A DNA stretch of 64,000 nt from RGIG7213 sp045544195. Lineage in GTDB: Bacteria; Bacillota; Clostridia; Oscillospirales; CAG-272. How positions within the stretch are numbered: position 1 is the first letter of the stretch; each line of letters starts with the position of its first letter. A program made the translations under genes and the position numbers. Under the pieces are notes generated by a model. The model was not told the origin of the DNA. It saw only the letters and a list, made by a program, of their open reading frames with translations, and ran no database searches. Location of the stretch: the NCBI GenBank assembly GCA_045544195.1, contig JAZPYO010000034.1, positions 147,674 to 211,673 of the forward strand, written 5' to 3'. Below are positions 32,692-42,898 of this stretch, piece after piece.

Positions 32692-35389
32692 ATTTATTTT
32701 TGATGCGTTTTTTATTTAAAAACAGTACTTCACATATCTTTTTAAAATGCGGGAGCATATGTGATACCGCGAGTAATATCGGCGGTATAAATGCTGCAAA
32801 AAATAGCGAAAGACTGCTTATACCGAATGATAAAAACGAGGAAATGCCCGGTATTAATATTGAGATCAGGAAAAGCTCCGTTATTGCCAAAGCAAATAAC
32901 CACAGCAATCTTCCCATACTTTTAAATGCATATTTCTTTCTGTGAGAATGTATAACAAATGCATAAACGAGCTGACACAAAATATACGCCATAAAGAAGC
33001 AACCGTCACCGTCAGACTGTCCTACGCCGTTTATAAAAATTATGCATCTTGTGACTACAAGCAGCAAGCATCCGTATACAGCAAGCATACCGTCATGAAG
33101 TAAAACTGATGATCTTTTCGATTTAAGCAAGGAAAAGCTGGTATTTTTATTCAAGAGCTTTTCATCGCTCTTGCTTGCGGAAATTGCAAATATTGAACAC
33201 AAATCTACTATAAGACCGGAAAAAATAACTTGCGCAGGCGTAAGAGATACTAAAGGCGTAAAGATCGACAGTAAAACCAGAATAAGCCGTGTAACAGATG
33301 ATGTAAAGATATATCTTACGATATTTCCGCAATTATCATAAACAAGGTTAGCTGTTTTTATGGCTTCACACACAGCGTTTATACCGCTTTTTTTATTCTC
33401 CGCCGCTGATTGAATAATAGCATCGGCACGAAGCTTTAACGCCTCATTTCCTGCGGCGGTCTGTGGGGTGGAATATACACCGCTGGTACGTTTTTTGCGT
33501 GTAATACTCGTTCCCGTTGAAAAGCTGACTACTGAAGAGCCTACCGTAAGAGAAACGTCTGTAAGGGTACTTCCGAGAATTCCTATCTGCTCTCCCGATT
33601 TCATCAATCTGTCAAGAATATATTTTTTCTGTTTACCGTCAAAGCCCTGAAAAAGTCGGTAATTTTTTAATTTGATATTTTGTAAGTTCAAATTTGAATT
33701 CACAAACTCATACGAGGTGATCATCTGGCTATGATCCTTAATTATGCCAAGCGCTTTTGCGAGATTTTCATTACGGCGTGATATATCATCGCAAAACAGT
33801 AACACCTTTATACCCGTGTCTGTAAGCATTTTTACTGTTTCGGCACAACCGTCAACTATGGGCTCTCTCATAATCAAAAAGCCTTCAAAGCATAGCTCGC
33901 TTTGTGCATATACGATCTTTTTAAGATCGCCGTAAATAGTTTGTTTGCTCGCTATTGCTACTACCTTGTATCCTTGTTTTTCATATTCCTCAGCCTTAAG
34001 GACATAATCGTATGCAATTTCGCTTTCAAGCTCTGTCTGTCCACTTGCATATCTGCGTTTAGTGCAGCGTCCAAGCACCTCTTCAACACCGCCGCGTAAA
34101 ACGATCATAAGACCGTCAGACCCTAAAGTTAACGCTGTGTCAAGCGGAGAAAACTCACCTAACGGTAAAAAATCAATGACACTGTAATCGCGTTCACTTG
34201 ATCTGTAGCATTCTGAAATAGCTTTTTCTTCCGACGAAAGCTCTTTTTTTCTTTCAACTGTTAATGAAGCGATCTGGCACAGATATTTCGTTTTTGAAAG
34301 CTCCTGTTTGCCGCTGTATTCTCTGCCGTTTACAAATATCTTTTCAAGAGCCATTTTTTCTTCGCAGACACCCGATGTTTTCGGAATAGCAAGACACGTC
34401 AGCTTGTTCATTCTGTCTATCGAAGAAATATTTTTGAATATAACATCCTCGTTATAATCGCTTTTTTTATCGGGTGAGAAAAATATCCCGTATGCAACGG
34501 ATATGTAAGCAAAGGCTATGAAAAATTCACTCATTGATGATGCGGCAAGCGCCAAAGACAAAACAAATCCGTCGGTCATTTGCTCACTCATTCCAAAGCA
34601 CAATACACAACACAGCGATATAATAAACACAAGCACAAGCATTGCAGAGCCGACAGTATGCGATAGCTTATTTGCCATATGCAATATTTCAAGATTATCA
34701 GCAGATGCGGGCTTGTTTGTAAGATTTCGCCTGCGAGCAACAGTGTTTTCTCCCGTTTCGCATGCCACCATTACTGCCTCGCCTTTAAAAATAATGCTTG
34801 CAGCAAACAGCATATTTTTTTGATAATTCACGGGTAACGACGGATCGTAAGAAATAAATTCCTCGTCCTTTTCTCCGTTTCCTCCGCTTATATTCATCTC
34901 AAGAACCTTGAAATTGTCGAGGTGCAAAATTCTTCCGTCGCACGGAACTATGTCGCCCTCTCTCAAAAGAACGATATCACCGGGTACTATCGCCTTTTGA
35001 TTGATACGATATATCTTGCCGTCGCGGATAACTCTGTTTTCAGGGTCAGCATATTTCTCGCTTTGAAGTATTATCATTTTCGATTTTCTGTATGCGATCG
35101 CAACGGCAATATAATTTATTGCCGCAACGGCACATATAAAAAATGCACTGATGTCTTTTGAAACGAAATAGTATATTATGCTGACTAAAACAAGAAGAAC
35201 AGTAACGCTTCCGAGCTTTGTTTTTTCTTTGCTTTTCTTGTCAGAGGCGGCGCGTGGGAATAACTCATTATAACGGTACTTTTTTAACCTGTTCTTCGCC
35301 TCTTTAGACGAAAGACCGTTTTCAAGATCTGTTTTAAGCATCGTCTCAAGCTGGTTGAAATTATATTTATACCAACGCTCGTTATTCAT
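32690..35389 (-). CDS. P-type ATPase homologue lacking catalytic residues (pseudoenzyme)
   Basis: An intact 899-residue frame with the full layout of a P2-type cation pump: N-terminal regulatory domain (1-60), actuator domain (about 115-210, with VPGDIVLLREGDIVPCDGR), membrane helices near 60-100, 245-300 and 690-890, and a large cytoplasmic domain. The phosphorylation motif DKTGT is PKTSG (336-340), so the essential Asp is Pro. The dephosphorylation motif TGES is SGGN (168-171). TGD is CDD (533-535), and the GDGxNDxP hinge is reduced to GST...D (606-611). Surrounding sequence still follows the family closely. It should fold but not pump, and may be a regulator or scaffold. It is the last gene of the long operon that starts at ruvC, 28 bases after the clpE-like gene. 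Confidence 0.85.
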   Translation of the reverse strand: MNNERWYKYNFNQLETMLKTDLENGLSSKEAKNRLKKYRYNELFPRAASDKKSKEKTKLGSVTVLLVLVSIIYYFVSKDISAFFICAVAAINYIAVAIAYRKSKMIILQSEKYADPENRVIRDGKIYRINQKAIVPGDIVLLREGDIVPCDGRILHLDNFKVLEMNISGGNGEKDEEFISYDPSLPVNYQKNMLFAASIIFKGEAVMVACETGENTVARRRNLTNKPASADNLEILHMANKLSHTVGSAMLVLVFIISLCCVLCFGMSEQMTDGFVLSLALAASSMSEFFIAFAYISVAYGIFFSPDKKSDYNEDVIFKNISSIDRMNKLTCLAIPKTSGVCEEKMALEKIFVNGREYSGKQELSKTKYLCQIASLTVERKKELSSEEKAISECYRSSERDYSVIDFLPLGEFSPLDTALTLGSDGLMIVLRGGVEEVLGRCTKRRYASGQTELESEIAYDYVLKAEEYEKQGYKVVAIASKQTIYGDLKKIVYAQSELCFEGFLIMREPIVDGCAETVKMLTDTGIKVLLFCDDISRRNENLAKALGIIKDHSQMITSYEFVNSNLNLQNIKLKNYRLFQGFDGKQKKYILDRLMKSGEQIGILGSTLTDVSLTVGSSVVSFSTGTSITRKKRTSGVYSTPQTAAGNEALKLRADAIIQSAAENKKSGINAVCEAIKTANLVYDNCGNIVRYIFTSSVTRLILVLLSIFTPLVSLTPAQVIFSGLIVDLCSIFAISASKSDEKLLNKNTSFSLLKSKRSSVLLHDGMLAVYGCLLLVVTRCIIFINGVGQSDGDGCFFMAYILCQLVYAFVIHSHRKKYAFKSMGRLLWLFALAITELFLISILIPGISSFLSFGISSLSLFFAAFIPPILLAVSHMLPHFKKICEVLFLNKKRIKNK

Positions 35390-35417
35390 ATTGCCGCCTC
35401 CTTTCGTTCTTTTTTCT

Positions 35418-37718
35418 TTACTGTACTGTTACTGACAATTTGCCGTCTGAAACAGTGATATTCAACACCTTTATGTCAGTGTTATAGTTGTCGATTATGA
35501 GGTTTGCCGCCTCGTCTTCTATATTTTTCTCGATATATCGGCGCATATTTCTTGCGCCGTATTTTTCTGAATATGACTGTTCTGCTACGTAATTGCGTGC
35601 ATCTGTAGTATATTTAAGCTCAATACCTCTGTCAGAAAGAGCCTTTGCAAGCTCTCCCAGCATTATATCAGCTATTTTCTTGAAATCTTCCCTTGTCAAT
35701 GAATTAAACGTAATTATCTCATCGACACGGTTAAGAAATTCAGGACGCAAAAAATCGGAAAGTGCTTTTTCTGTTTTTTCTTTTCCCGCTGCCGCTTGCT
35801 CCTTGCCAAAGCCTGCAGGAGCAGTTACATAATTAGAGCCTGCATTCGTCGTCATAACGATTATTGTATTTTCAAAGTTTACTTCTCTACCCTGCGCATC
35901 GGTTATTCTTCCGTCATCGAGTATCTGGAGCATAATGTTCAATACATCAGGATGTCCTTTTTCTATCTCATCAAACAAAACAACAGAATAAGGACGGCGG
36001 CGTATCTTCTCTGTAAGCTGCCCTGCCTCATCATAACCTACGTATCCCGGAGGAGAGCCTATAAGTCGGGAAACGGAATGCTTTTCCATATATTCCGACA
36101 TATCGACGCGTATGAGAGAATCAGGTGAGTCAAACATATCGGATGCAAGAGTTTTAACAAGCTCTGTTTTTCCGACACCCGTCGGACCTGCAAAAATAAA
36201 CGATACGGGCTTTTTCTTGAACGATACACCCGATCTGTTTCGCTTTATAGCTCGTACAACGGCTGAAATCGCCTCTTCCTGACCGATTATTCTCGCACTT
36301 AATCTTTCCTTGAGCGAGCCTATTCTTGCAAATTCGTTTTCTGTGATATTGCCTGCGGGAATACCCGTCCATATCTCAATAACTCTTGCAAGATCTTCAA
36401 TACAAAGTCTTACTTCTTCAGCGTTTTGCTTCAAGGCTTCAAGCTCACTTGACAGCTTTATCTCTTCGCCCTTTAACCGCACGAGCATTTCATATCTTTT
36501 GTTGAGCTGATCCTCTTCCTTCGGCAATTCTGAGTTTTCGATAGACTCCCTTTGTGTCTTCGTTTCCTTTAAAGCATCAGACTTTTGTGCGATCTCACTC
36601 AGTATCGGCGTATTTATAGCAAGATGCGATGCCGCTTCATCAAGCAGATCTATCGCTTTATCAGGCAGAAATCTGTCAGTAATATATCTTTCGGAAAGAA
36701 TTACCGTTCTGTATACTATCTCATCGGATATTTTCAAGCCGTGGAACTGCTCGTAATACGTTTTTATACCCTTGAGAATATCAACCGTGTCTGATATAGA
36801 GGGCTCTGATACGATAACGGGCTGAAATCTTCTTTCGAGTGCGGAATCCTTTTCGATATACTTTCTATACTCCGCAAGTGTTGTTGCGCCTATCACCTGT
36901 ATTTCCGATCTTGATAAGGCGGGCTTTAAAATATTTGCGGCATTCATACTGCCCTCTGCATCGCCTGCTCCGACAAGATTATGCACCTCGTCAATTACAA
37001 GAATTATATTTCCGAGTGTTTTTACCTCGTCTATCAGCCCCTTCATTCTTCCTTCAAACTGTCCTCTGAATTGCGTGCCTGCGACAAGCGCCGTCAGGTC
37101 AAGGACATAGACTTCTTTATTTTGAAGCTTATAGGGAACTCTTTTTTCAGCTATACGTTGTGCAAGAGCCTCTGCTATCGCAGTTTTTCCGACACCCGGC
37201 TCACCTATGAGGCACGGATTATTCTTCTGCCTGCGGTTGAGTATCTGAATGACTCTTTCAAGCTCTCTGTCCCTGCCGATTATTCTGTCAAGCTCGCCTT
37301 TTTTTGCTTTTTCACTTAAGTTAAGGCAGTAATTTTCAAGATAGTTTCTTGCCTTTTCTTTTTTCTTTTCTTCCTTTGCGGATCGCTTTTTATCCTTGGA
37401 AGAACCGTCAGGATCAGATGCGCCCATACCGCCGAAGAGCTTTGCAAAATCTATTGCAGGAGCATTTGCGTTGTCAGTATCAGATGCCATAGCCGGCATA
37501 TCCTCCGTCACATTTTCCATTATGCCTGCCATTTCGTCGTCCATACGGTCAAGGTCCTCATCGCTTATTCCCATTTTACCGAGAATATCGTCTACGGGCT
37601 TTATACCAAGCTCCTTGGCGCACTTAAGGCACAAGCCCTCATTTACTGTTTCTCCGTTTTCAAATTTAGTCATAAAAACGACAGCAATGCGTTTTTTACA
37701 TTTAGAACAAAGTTGCAT
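35418..37718 (-). CDS. ClpE-like AAA+ unfoldase, Clp protease ATP-binding subunit
   Basis: A 766-residue double AAA+ protein. The N-terminus has a four-Cys zinc finger (Cys4, 7, 30, 33) like ClpE, then an acidic linker. AAA1 starts near 145 with Walker A GEPGVGKT (172-179) and Walker B LVIDEVHN. A short middle coiled coil lies near 400-450. AAA2 has GPTGVGKT, VLFDEIEKGHPDV and RLIGSPPGYVGYDEAG. The segment APAGFGKE fits the loop that docks ClpP (xGF). It would unfold damaged or tagged proteins for ClpP. ClpC is the main alternative, but the classical Clp N-domain is absent. It lies between cvpA and the P-type ATPase homologue. Confidence 0.9.
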   Translation of the reverse strand: MQLCSKCKKRIAVVFMTKFENGETVNEGLCLKCAKELGIKPVDDILGKMGISDEDLDRMDDEMAGIMENVTEDMPAMASDTDNANAPAIDFAKLFGGMGASDPDGSSKDKKRSAKEEKKKEKARNYLENYCLNLSEKAKKGELDRIIGRDRELERVIQILNRRQKNNPCLIGEPGVGKTAIAEALAQRIAEKRVPYKLQNKEVYVLDLTALVAGTQFRGQFEGRMKGLIDEVKTLGNIILVIDEVHNLVGAGDAEGSMNAANILKPALSRSEIQVIGATTLAEYRKYIEKDSALERRFQPVIVSEPSISDTVDILKGIKTYYEQFHGLKISDEIVYRTVILSERYITDRFLPDKAIDLLDEAASHLAINTPILSEIAQKSDALKETKTQRESIENSELPKEEDQLNKRYEMLVRLKGEEIKLSSELEALKQNAEEVRLCIEDLARVIEIWTGIPAGNITENEFARIGSLKERLSARIIGQEEAISAVVRAIKRNRSGVSFKKKPVSFIFAGPTGVGKTELVKTLASDMFDSPDSLIRVDMSEYMEKHSVSRLIGSPPGYVGYDEAGQLTEKIRRRPYSVVLFDEIEKGHPDVLNIMLQILDDGRITDAQGREVNFENTIIVMTTNAGSNYVTAPAGFGKEQAAAGKEKTEKALSDFLRPEFLNRVDEIITFNSLTREDFKKIADIMLGELAKALSDRGIELKYTTDARNYVAEQSYSEKYGARNMRRYIEKNIEDEAANLIIDNYNTDIKVLNITVSDGKLSVTVQ

Positions 37719-37751
37719 TTATTTAATAACCTTTCTTTAAGGGAAGTGTTT

Positions 37752-38270
37752 TCAAACTATAAGATCAAAAAGCCTGTTAAGAAGATTGAGCTTATGTATA
37801 ACTGAGTATATCATCGAATTACTCAAAAGCTCATCTGTGAACAGCTCGGGGTTTATTTCAGCAAGCAAAGGATACCCATAGGTCAATATTGCCGAAAATA
37901 CAAACGCATATAATATTCCCAAAACCGCGCCTATGATTATACCGAGAGACTTATTGGTAAAATTAAGAACGGGCAGCTTCGATATCAGGTCAAGAACATT
38001 TGCTATTATTGCTATTGCTATATGAGCTGCGGCATACAGTATAACAAACGATATTGCCAAAGCGACCGATGAAGATATTTCCTTCGGAGCATCGGTCAAT
38101 ATCTTATCAGCAAACATCAAGGATATCGGCTTTGCAAACAGGAACGCAACGATCACAGAAGCAAGATTTATCAAAAGCCCGAATACAGTTTTAATAAATC
38201 CATCCTTATAACCCTTGAATATAAATATACCCAGAATAGCAACAAAGATAATATCGATTATATAATTCAT
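37752..38270 (-). CDS. CvpA family membrane protein
   Basis: A 172-residue protein with four membrane helices. It begins MNYIIDIIFVAILGIFIFKG and has the CvpA hallmark KGYKDGFIKTVFGLLINLAS. A later NFTNKSLGIIIGAVLGILYA is also typical. The family is linked to colicin V production and envelope homeostasis in proteobacteria. Its role in Clostridia is unknown. It lies 17 bases after the DUF5711 gene in the long ruv operon. Confidence 0.88.
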   Translation of the reverse strand: MNYIIDIIFVAILGIFIFKGYKDGFIKTVFGLLINLASVIVAFLFAKPISLMFADKILTDAPKEISSSVALAISFVILYAAAHIAIAIIANVLDLISKLPVLNFTNKSLGIIIGAVLGILYAFVFSAILTYGYPLLAEINPELFTDELLSNSMIYSVIHKLNLLNRLFDLIV

Positions 38271-38287
38271 TTTTTCCTCGCTTTAAA

Positions 38288-39571
38288 TCAGATAAATTCA
38301 TTCTCTTCGATCGGATATGCACGGTTTTTACCCGCCGCAAGCAAAATTCCGTTTTCAGTCTGTAAAAGTCGGACTATAACGCTTTTATTGGCGTAAGCGC
38401 CTCTTTTTCCGTCCTTCAAAGATATTCTGGTGATATTATCATCGTATAAAACATATGCATATTCACCGTAAATATAAACATCTATCGGATGCGGCTCTAT
38501 ATCGAATGTTTGAAGCAGCTTTCCTTCCTGATCGAAAATACATAATGCGGTATCTTCGCCGAGCTTCGCTTTATCAAATACTGCCGCGGCGTACTTATCA
38601 CACGCATACGTAATAATGCACTCGTCAAGACCGTACTTATGCTCACTCGCAGCAGGACCGTTTTCATCTGTAAATACGATCCTGTCAGTACAGAATACGA
38701 CCTTTTTACCGTTTTCGAACATATGCATATTAAGCCCCATAATATCTTCGCCATATTGAACCGTATTTATCTGCTCTTGTCTTATATTGCCGCTTATGCA
38801 GTAGCTTTGCATACTTCCGTTTTCTGCACTTGCGGCAAGTATTTCAAATGAGCCGTCAGTATTCAATATTACATCGAATACATATTTATCATTCGTTTTC
38901 CATGTATATGCAGGCTTATAGCTTTTATTGTATATTATAACGCAGCATCTGTAATCATCACTTCTTGTAACAATGGCAAATCTGCCGTCATCAGCCATAT
39001 ATGCATCAGAGATCGGATAGTCAAGCGTTTCGCTGTATAATACAGAAAATGAATTATATACAGAAAAATCGTACCCTGACATATCGTACACAAGAAAATA
39101 ACTTTTCCCTGCGGATATTCTCGGCTTGACATAGCTTATATCGCTTTTTAATACGGGCTCGCCTGCCATATTAACGACCTCAACACTCTGTCTGCCAACG
39201 CTGACAAGATCGCTTTTAAACATTTCAAATGACAGCTCTGCGTCTTCTGTATAAGCTATATGACCAAATTGAGACGGTGAGTCAGGAAGCTCTATATTGA
39301 GATCCTTCATAAGATACTGAAAATTTTCAGCAGTTATATCATCGGAAAATGCAGTAAGCATACAAAGCACGAACACAACGAGAACGGTAAGGGTAAGAAA
39401 CTTGAAAAAACGAATTCCATAGGATATTTTTACGTAATACTCGTTTATCTGTTCTTCACCGTCATCGTATATATCAAGCTCAACACCGCCTGAGCGTAAG
39501 TCCCTGCGTTTTTCCTCGCCGTTAAGCTCAACTACGCCGTCGTCTGAAATTTCATTTCTATTTTTCTTCAA
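38288..39571 (-). CDS. DUF5711-like membrane-anchored propeller protein
   Basis: A 427-residue protein. An N-terminal charged cytoplasmic tail (1-55) is followed by one helix (about 56-75), which puts the rest outside the cell. The outer part is a string of repeated four-strand units (VVNMAGEPVLKSDISY, FSVYNSFSVLYSETLD, CVIIYNKSYKPAYTW, LCIFDQEGKLLQTFDI) typical of a beta-propeller. It resembles DUF5711 proteins, of unknown function. It is four bases from truA and shares the operon. Confidence 0.75.
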   Translation of the reverse strand: MKKNRNEISDDGVVELNGEEKRRDLRSGGVELDIYDDGEEQINEYYVKISYGIRFFKFLTLTVLVVFVLCMLTAFSDDITAENFQYLMKDLNIELPDSPSQFGHIAYTEDAELSFEMFKSDLVSVGRQSVEVVNMAGEPVLKSDISYVKPRISAGKSYFLVYDMSGYDFSVYNSFSVLYSETLDYPISDAYMADDGRFAIVTRSDDYRCCVIIYNKSYKPAYTWKTNDKYVFDVILNTDGSFEILAASAENGSMQSYCISGNIRQEQINTVQYGEDIMGLNMHMFENGKKVVFCTDRIVFTDENGPAASEHKYGLDECIITYACDKYAAAVFDKAKLGEDTALCIFDQEGKLLQTFDIEPHPIDVYIYGEYAYVLYDDNITRISLKDGKRGAYANKSVIVRLLQTENGILLAAGKNRAYPIEENEFI

Positions 39572-39575
39572 TTCA

Positions 39576-40337
39576 TCACCCCCGCGGTGTGAAAAAATCT
39601 TCCTTATATACTACCTTTGAAAGATACAGTCCGTCAGGCGGAGCTGTTATACCCGCCTTCGTTCTGTCACAGCTGTTAATAATATTCAAAATAGAATTCT
39701 GTTTGATCTTTCCCTTTGACACATCAAGCAGAGTTCCGACCATTATACGTACCATATTGTAAAGAAAACCGTCTGCCGCCACAGAAAATTCGACCGTATC
39801 ACCGTATCTTTGAACCGTAAAATACTTAATCGTTCTTACTGTACTGCTTACATCGGATCCTGTCGCCATAAACGACGAGAAATCGTGCGTTCCGACAAAA
39901 TACGACGCCTGAATATTCAGCATCTTATCATCGATATATTCCGAAACACGTGTTGCCCGCTTGTGTAAAAAAGGATCCTTGAACGGAGAATTATGCACCT
40001 TATACACATACTCCTTGTATTCGCAGTGACGTGGGTTAAATCCGTCGTCTACGACACAGCAATCCTTCACGGAAATGTCATTCGGCAGAATATGATTTAA
40101 TGCATACGGTATCCGCTCACACGGAACATTATTTCCGCCGTTAACCGAGCAGCACGCATAATATTCCAATGCGTGAACACCTGCATCTGTGCGGCTGCAG
40201 CCGGATATATCACATCTTTCATCGAACAACAGCTCACACGATCTTTTAAGCGTTCCCGCTATCGTTGAAGCGTTATTCTGTATCTGAAAGCCGTGATAAT
40301 CAGAGCCTAAAAATGATATTTTCAGTAAATACTTCAT
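39576..40337 (-). CDS. truA: tRNA pseudouridine(38-40) synthase TruA
   Basis: A 253-residue enzyme of normal size. The catalytic Asp is D51 in GCSRTDAGVHA. FVGTHDFSSFMA, VEFSVAADGFLYNMVRIMVG and APPDGLYLSKVVY are also family signatures. It converts uridine to pseudouridine in the anticodon arm. The start overlaps the end of ecfT by four bases, an arrangement common in Firmicutes. Confidence 0.97.
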   Translation of the reverse strand: MKYLLKISFLGSDYHGFQIQNNASTIAGTLKRSCELLFDERCDISGCSRTDAGVHALEYYACCSVNGGNNVPCERIPYALNHILPNDISVKDCCVVDDGFNPRHCEYKEYVYKVHNSPFKDPFLHKRATRVSEYIDDKMLNIQASYFVGTHDFSSFMATGSDVSSTVRTIKYFTVQRYGDTVEFSVAADGFLYNMVRIMVGTLLDVSKGKIKQNSILNIINSCDRTKAGITAPPDGLYLSKVVYKEDFFTPRG

Positions 40338-41161
40338 ATCGGAAGTCCCATATTTGATGAAATTATATTTTCCAAAATAACAATAGCAAGCAGGACTGCT
40401 GATACAATGATAATAATTATATCCTTAGGATATATCTTCAATTCCTTGAGCTTTGTTCTGCCCTCACCGCCTTTGTAGCAACGGCAGATCATAGCACACG
40501 AAAGCTCCTCTGCTCTGCGCAATTCAGATATCAGAAGCGGAACGAACACGGGTATCATAGCTTTTGCGCGCTTGATAAGGCCACCGGATGAAAAGTCAGT
40601 TCCCCTTGCCTTCTGAGCGGATATTATTTTATCAGTTTCCTCGATTATCGTGGGTATAAAACGCATTGCTATCGACATCATCATAGCAAATTCATGCACA
40701 TCAAGTCCTGCGCGTCTCAAAGGACTTAATAATCCCTCTATGCCGTCTGTCAAGGCAATCGGAGATGTTGTATACGATAGAAGAATACTCGTTGAAGATA
40801 TCAGAAGGATTATGCGAAGCATCATCTTCACGGCAAGCTCTATTCCGTCTGAGTATATTTTTATGAAATAATATTCGACAAGGAGTGTGCCTGTACGTGT
40901 CAGAAATATCTGTATCACTGCCGTAAAGAGTAAAATGAACACCACAGGCTTCATCCCCTTGATTATTACTCTTAATGATATCCCCGAAACGATTATCAAA
41001 GCAAGCACTGCAAGCACCGCTGTAGCAAAGCTGATTGCAGATGAAGCACAGAATATTACCGCTATCATCATAAATGAAAGCAGTATCTTTGCCCTCGGAT
41101 CCATATTGTGTATGATCGAATTTCCGGGAAAAAACTGTCCTAATGTAATATCCTTAATCAT
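40334..41161 (-). CDS. ecfT: ECF transporter transmembrane subunit EcfT
   Basis: A 275-residue membrane protein that begins MIKDITLGQFFPGNSIIHNM and has DPRAK before its first helix. About five or six helices follow. The coupling helices carry RRAGLDV, then MRFIPTIIEE with QKARG, and a second basic motif near ELRRAEELSCAMICRCY. EcfT joins vitamin-binding S components such as ThiT to the EcfA ATPases. It overlaps ecfA2 by eight bases and truA by four. Confidence 0.95.
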   Translation of the reverse strand: MIKDITLGQFFPGNSIIHNMDPRAKILLSFMMIAVIFCASSAISFATAVLAVLALIIVSGISLRVIIKGMKPVVFILLFTAVIQIFLTRTGTLLVEYYFIKIYSDGIELAVKMMLRIILLISSTSILLSYTTSPIALTDGIEGLLSPLRRAGLDVHEFAMMMSIAMRFIPTIIEETDKIISAQKARGTDFSSGGLIKRAKAMIPVFVPLLISELRRAEELSCAMICRCYKGGEGRTKLKELKIYPKDIIIIIVSAVLLAIVILENIISSNMGLPI

Positions 41162-42023
41162 TTTTTTCCTTTTTCAGTCTGTTATAAAGTGAAATAATTT
41201 CTTTTGCGGCAGACTCAACAGTATAAACAGATTTGCTTACATCATATCCCTCGTCATGAAGCTTTGTCATAAATCTCGTTATCTGTGGAGTGTTCAAGCC
41301 TATTTCCTTCAACTGTCTGTAATGCTCAAATATCTGATCGGCATTACCCGTCATACAAGTCTTACCGCTATCCATTACAACTATCTTATCGCAGTATTTC
41401 GCCATATCCTCCATACTGTGACTTATAAGAATAACGGAATTTTTGCCGTTTTGACGGTAGGAGCATATTTTAGAAAGAATATCATCTCTGCCCGCGGGAT
41501 CAAGGCCTGCGGCAGGCTCGTCAAGAACTAAGAAACGGGGCTTCATTGCAATTATTCCCGCTATTGCCGCCCTGCGCTTCTGTCCGCCTGAAAGCTCAAA
41601 CGGAGATTTGTCAAGCAGGCTTTGCGAAAGCCCGACAAATTCGCAGGCTTCTTCCACTCTCAGCTTTATTTCATCTTCCGAAAGCTTCATATTTCGTGGG
41701 CCGTATGCAATATCCTGTCTTAACGTATCCTTGAATAATTGATACTCGGGATATTGGAACACAAGTCCGACCTTGAATTTTGCCTCATAGCAGGTCTTTT
41801 TGTTTTTATTGATATCCTCTCCGTCAAGCAAAACTCTGCCCGTTGTAGGCTTTATCAATCCGTTCAGCATTTGAGCCGCGGTGGACTTCCCCGATCCTGT
41901 GTGCCCCATAAGGCCTGTCACAGTATCATCGTCAAACGTAACAGAAAGATCATTCAATGCCTGAATTTCAAACGGCGTATGAGCGCCGTATACATAGCTT
42001 ACATTTTCAAGTGTGAGAGGCAT
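41154..42023 (-). CDS. ecfA2: ECF transporter ATPase EcfA2
   Basis: A 289-residue ABC ATPase: Walker A GHTGSGKST, the Q-loop region VFQYPEYQLF, signature LSGGQKRRAAIAG, Walker B FLVLDEPAAGLDP. The start MPLTLENVSYVYGAHTPFEIQ and the second position in the pair match EcfA2 (EcfA'). It powers vitamin uptake through EcfT. One base overlaps with ecfA1. Confidence 0.95.
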   Translation of the reverse strand: MPLTLENVSYVYGAHTPFEIQALNDLSVTFDDDTVTGLMGHTGSGKSTAAQMLNGLIKPTTGRVLLDGEDINKNKKTCYEAKFKVGLVFQYPEYQLFKDTLRQDIAYGPRNMKLSEDEIKLRVEEACEFVGLSQSLLDKSPFELSGGQKRRAAIAGIIAMKPRFLVLDEPAAGLDPAGRDDILSKICSYRQNGKNSVILISHSMEDMAKYCDKIVVMDSGKTCMTGNADQIFEHYRQLKEIGLNTPQITRFMTKLHDEGYDVSKSVYTVESAAKEIISLYNRLKKEKND

Positions 42024-42898
42024 TACTGTACCTCCCTTGCTTTTTCCAGCGCATCCTTAATGACCTGTAAAGCGGTTTTGGTGCGTGTAGGCATTCTGTC
42101 AATGGGAAGTCCCGCTTTTTTCAGAAGATAGCAAAGCTCTGTCACCTGCGGAACATCAAGTCTTACGCTGTTCAATTCCTCAACACAGGAAAAAACCTCC
42201 TCAGGTGTTCCGCTCTTAAATACCTGTCCTTCATTCAGAACTATCACTCTGTCAGCCAAAGCTGCCTCGTTCATATAGTGCGTTATATGAATTATAGTTT
42301 TGTTTTCTTCCTTATTCAGCTTTCTGACCGTATTCATAACGTCATCTCTGCCGAACGGATCAAGCATCGCGGTTGACTCATCAAAAATTATAACATCAGG
42401 TCGCATTGCAATTATTCCTGCGATCGCCACTCTCTGCTTCTGACCGCCCGATAGCTTGTGTGGAGCGTGCTTCAGGTATTCTGTCATTCCAACGCACTGC
42501 AACGCCTCGTCCACACGCGATCTGATTTCTTCTCTCGGTATACCGAGATTTTCAGGTCCAAATGCCACATCCTCCTCAACCGTCGTTGCAACGATCTGAT
42601 TATCGGGATTTTGATGTACCATACCGACGTGGCGTCTTAATTCATACGCCTCATCCTCACTTATATTATGTGAGATGTCTTTGCCAAGCACCTCTATTTT
42701 TCCTTGCAAAACTCCGTTTTCCTCTGTAAGTATCATATTGATGAGCTTTGCGAGCGTTGATTTCCCGCTCCCATTGTGACCGAGAATGGCAACAAATTCT
42801 CCCTTTTCAACTTGAATGCTGATATTTTTTAAAACGGGAATGAGTCTGTCTTCATCTCTGTACGAAAACGAAAGATCTTCAGTTTTTATAACTGTCAT
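42023..42898 (-). CDS. ecfA1: ECF transporter ATPase EcfA1
   Basis: A 291-residue ABC ATPase: Walker A GHNGSGKST, VHQNPDNQIVA, signature LSGGQKQRVAIAG, and Walker B VIIFDESTAMLDP. The Ser after the catalytic Glu, instead of Pro, is characteristic of EcfA1. It forms a heterodimer with EcfA2. The stop of the methyltransferase gene lies immediately upstream. Confidence 0.95.
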   Translation of the reverse strand: MTVIKTEDLSFSYRDEDRLIPVLKNISIQVEKGEFVAILGHNGSGKSTLAKLINMILTEENGVLQGKIEVLGKDISHNISEDEAYELRRHVGMVHQNPDNQIVATTVEEDVAFGPENLGIPREEIRSRVDEALQCVGMTEYLKHAPHKLSGGQKQRVAIAGIIAMRPDVIIFDESTAMLDPFGRDDVMNTVRKLNKEENKTIIHITHYMNEAALADRVIVLNEGQVFKSGTPEEVFSCVEELNSVRLDVPQVTELCYLLKKAGLPIDRMPTRTKTALQVIKDALEKAREVQ

